A stretch of 6,572 nt of DNA, taken from Candidatus Iainarchaeum sp. (GTDB lineage: Archaea; Iainarchaeota; Iainarchaeia; Iainarchaeales; JAAZKV01). Shown here piece by piece: positions 5,726-6,572 of the stretch (positions are counted from its first letter, which is position 1; each line of letters starts with the position of its first letter). The stretch covers positions 1-6,572 of the forward strand of contig JABIDZ010000075.1 of the NCBI GenBank assembly GCA_018651445.1. The letters are read 5' to 3'. A model generated the notes under the pieces. That model searched no databases and was not told the origin of the DNA. It worked only from the letters and a program-made list of their open reading frames with translations. Both the position numbers and the translations under genes were made by a program.

Positions 5726-6040
5726 ATGGGTTTTGAAGTTTTTATCACTGAAACATTCAAAAAGAAAATTGCATTTCAAAACCGAAAATTCCATGCGTGG
5801 TTAGAAAAGGTGTTTGATCAACTCGTGTTAACTCCGTTTGTGGGAAAACCTTTGGGCGTTAAATGGTTTAGAGAGAAGAAATTTGAAAATTCTAGAATAT
5901 ACTATATTATTTTTGAGGATAAGAAAATAGTTTATATTGTAAATTTTAGTTTGAAGAAAGATCAACAAAGAGTAATTGATTCGACTCGATTGTTATTTGA
6001 CAAATACAGAAAAGATATTGCTTTTTTATCTAAAAAATAG
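5726..6040 (+). CDS. RelE/ParE-superfamily toxin
   Basis: 104 residues, the only well-supported plus-strand gene here. It follows the RelE/ParE fold order: a first strand (FEVFITETF, 3-11), a basic helical region (FKKKIAFQNRKFHAWLEKVFDQL, 11-33), then the family signature GKPLGVKWFREKKF (40-53), SRIYYIIFEDKKIVYIVNFSLKKDQQ (56-81) and a C-terminal helix. Arg49, Lys51, Arg57 and Tyr59/60 are candidates for RNA contact or cleavage. Archaeal RelE proteins commonly carry this KPLG...REK...R-h-Y-h-h pattern; the class cleaves mRNA on ribosomes, while ParE members act on gyrase, so the exact target is uncertain. No antitoxin gene lies upstream. A RelB-like antitoxin gene faces it tail-to-tail with no bases between the stop codons, an unusual layout. 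Confidence 0.82.
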   Translation: MGFEVFITETFKKKIAFQNRKFHAWLEKVFDQLVLTPFVGKPLGVKWFREKKFENSRIYYIIFEDKKIVYIVNFSLKKDQQRVIDSTRLLFDKYRKDIAFLSKK

Positions 6041-6175
6041 TCAGCGAACCTTTGTTACTTTCTCTGTTTTTATATCTTTAAGACTAGAAATAAAATCGTC
6101 TAATTCATCATTTGCTTCCGCTTTATTTTTTAATTTATTATATTCTTCTTTTGTGATAGTTATTGTATCTTGCAT
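6041..6175 (-). CDS. Short RelB-like antitoxin, convergent with the RelE-like gene
   Basis: 44 residues, ATG 6175 and TGA at 6041-6043. The N-terminus MQDTITITKEEYNKLKNKAE and the following acidic stretch ANDELDDFISSLKDIKTEKV match the pattern of short archaeal RelB-type antitoxins: a short strand, a K-E-E-Y-x-x-L-K-x-K-A-E helix, an acidic linker, then an S-L-x-D-I-K segment with a basic tail. Such peptides wrap RelE-fold toxins. AGAGG lies five bases before the ATG, supporting translation. The gene stands on the minus strand, tail-to-tail with the RelE-like gene, whose TAG ends at 6040, so the stops abut exactly. Normally the antitoxin precedes its toxin in one operon. It could instead serve another toxin elsewhere. 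Its length makes it easy for gene callers to miss. Confidence 0.68.
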   Translation of the reverse strand: MQDTITITKEEYNKLKNKAEANDELDDFISSLKDIKTEKVTKVR

Positions 6176-6180
6176 ATTAT

Positions 6181-6206
6181 CCTCTTAACTAAAGAAGTAT
6201 AAAAAG
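6181..6206 (-). promoter_or_regulatory. Ribosome site and possible TATA box of the antitoxin gene
   Basis: AGAGG (6181-6185) gives a good Shine-Dalgarno site with a five-base spacer to ATG 6175. CTTTTTATAC (6197-6206) is TATA-like, but at normal spacing it would start transcription at the ATG and leave out the Shine-Dalgarno site. Either the start point is shorter than usual or the real promoter is further upstream; the two signals conflict. Confidence 0.35.
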
Positions 6207-6230
6207 ATATTGTGTGCTTCGTCAATAGTG

Positions 6231-6266
6231 AAAAAAGAATTTAAGAATAGAACAATGGTTCTATTC
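6231..6266 (-). terminator. Hairpin plus T-tract terminator after fusA
   Basis: A perfect 9-bp stem, GAATAGAAC (6245-6253) with GTTCTATTC (6258-6266) and a four-base loop, lies 15 bases past the fusA stop. On the minus strand it is followed by a T-rich run (ATTCTTTTTTC, 6230-6240). Archaeal RNA polymerase stops at T-tracts, and the hairpin may protect the 3' end. It suggests fusA transcription mostly ends before the TA insert and tuf. Confidence 0.65.
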
Positions 6267-6281
6267 GGAAAATTAATTCAA

Positions 6282-6572
6282 TTATTCTAAAAAGAATTGC
6301 CATCCTTTAACGTCTTCAGGCATTCCTTTTCTTTTTCTAATTTCTTTTACTGTTGCGTCTTGTAGTTCAGTAGGTAGTTTATCATAACCATAGTACTCTG
6401 CAGTCCAAACAGCTCTTCCTTGTGTAGCTGAACGCATTGCGCTTGAAAATCCAATTAATTCTTTTACTGGTGCTTTTCCAATAATAATCGAAGAATCTCC
6501 TTCTTGTCTCATCTCAGTTATTTGTACACGTCTAGAACCAAGTTCTCTTGAAGCACTTCCCATTTGGTCTTC
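6282..6572 (-). CDS. fusA: Translation elongation factor EF-2, C-terminal end only
   Basis: The last 96 residues and stop are visible; the 5' part lies beyond the window edge, and the frame is open there (E-D-Q before the first internal Met). The sequence covers the end of domain IV and domain V: MGSASRELGSRRVQITEM, the conserved IRSATQGRA-like stretch (here AMRSATQGRAVW), then EIRKRKGMPEDV and a terminal aromatic/acidic end (WQFFLE), matching archaeal aEF-2. aEF-2 is the GTPase that drives tRNA-mRNA translocation. The diphthamide region lies upstream in domain IV and is not in the window. It is followed by a terminator and then the TA insert; in many archaea tuf follows more directly. Confidence 0.95.
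   Translation of the reverse strand, partial: EDQMGSASRELGSRRVQITEMRQEGDSSIIIGKAPVKELIGFSSAMRSATQGRAVWTAEYYGYDKLPTELQDATVKEIRKRKGMPEDVKGWQFFLE

Noticed and set aside
5616..5804. 62-codon plus-strand frame across the divergent promoter region
   Set aside because: It overlaps both the membrane-protein start and the toxin start in a different frame, and its composition is low-complexity Phe/Leu typical of AT-rich DNA.
5976..6188. 70-codon plus-strand frame overlapping the end of the RelE-like gene
   Set aside because: It overlaps the toxin 3' end in another frame and lies antisense to the better-supported 44-residue antitoxin. It has no ribosome site and only a Phe/Ser-rich translation.
1..6572. 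CRISPR array, insertion sequence or transposase
   Set aside because: No regularly spaced repeats, no terminal inverted repeats with a transposase frame, and no integrase gene in the window.

Overview
The window looks like archaeal chromosome. It carries an EF-1-alpha-type elongation factor, the 3' end of an archaeal EF-2, an S10 with the archaeal/eukaryotic-type core, TATA-box promoters about 26 bp upstream of several start codons, and a lipobox-containing surface protein. The DNA is AT-rich, the genes are compact and standard-code translation works throughout. A small-genome DPANN-type archaeon is my best guess, but that is inference from style and not proven here.

Layout, right to left, because almost everything is on the minus strand. 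The 3' end of fusA/aef2 (6282-6572) ends in a hairpin plus T-tract terminator. Next comes an insert of about 1 kb: a 44-residue RelB-like antitoxin gene (6041-6175, minus), a RelE/ParE-type toxin gene facing it on the plus strand (5726-6040) and a 73-residue two-helix membrane protein (5409-5630, minus). The translation genes then resume with EF-1-alpha (3971-5239) and S10 (rpsJ, 3575-3883). Archaea commonly have fusA-tuf-rpsJ close together, so the TA pair and membrane gene appear to split a str-type cluster.

Downstream of rpsJ is a short GC-rich, highly structured spacer (about 3461-3574). It carries a 19-bp duplicate of the rpsJ 3' end and one copy of a hairpin element whose second copy lies upstream of tuf. 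A second toxin-antitoxin-like pair follows: a TumE/DUF7718-like protein (3099-3425), then an HVO_A0114-like winged-helix protein (2712-3071). A perfect 22-bp palindrome abuts the second gene's start. The left 40% of the window (1-2672) is one uninterrupted open frame for a large secreted lipoprotein, cut by the window edge. It has a signal peptide/lipobox, a Cys-rich knot, a DUF1566-like domain, GLUG-like beta-repeats and an unrecognised C-terminal half.

The main items of interest are the tail-to-tail arrangement of RelE-like toxin and RelB-like antitoxin with no bases between the stop codons, the two covarying hairpin elements, the duplicated rpsJ tail and the modular lipoprotein. Accessory genes here seem to start leaderlessly from TATA boxes, while the translation-factor genes use Shine-Dalgarno sites.
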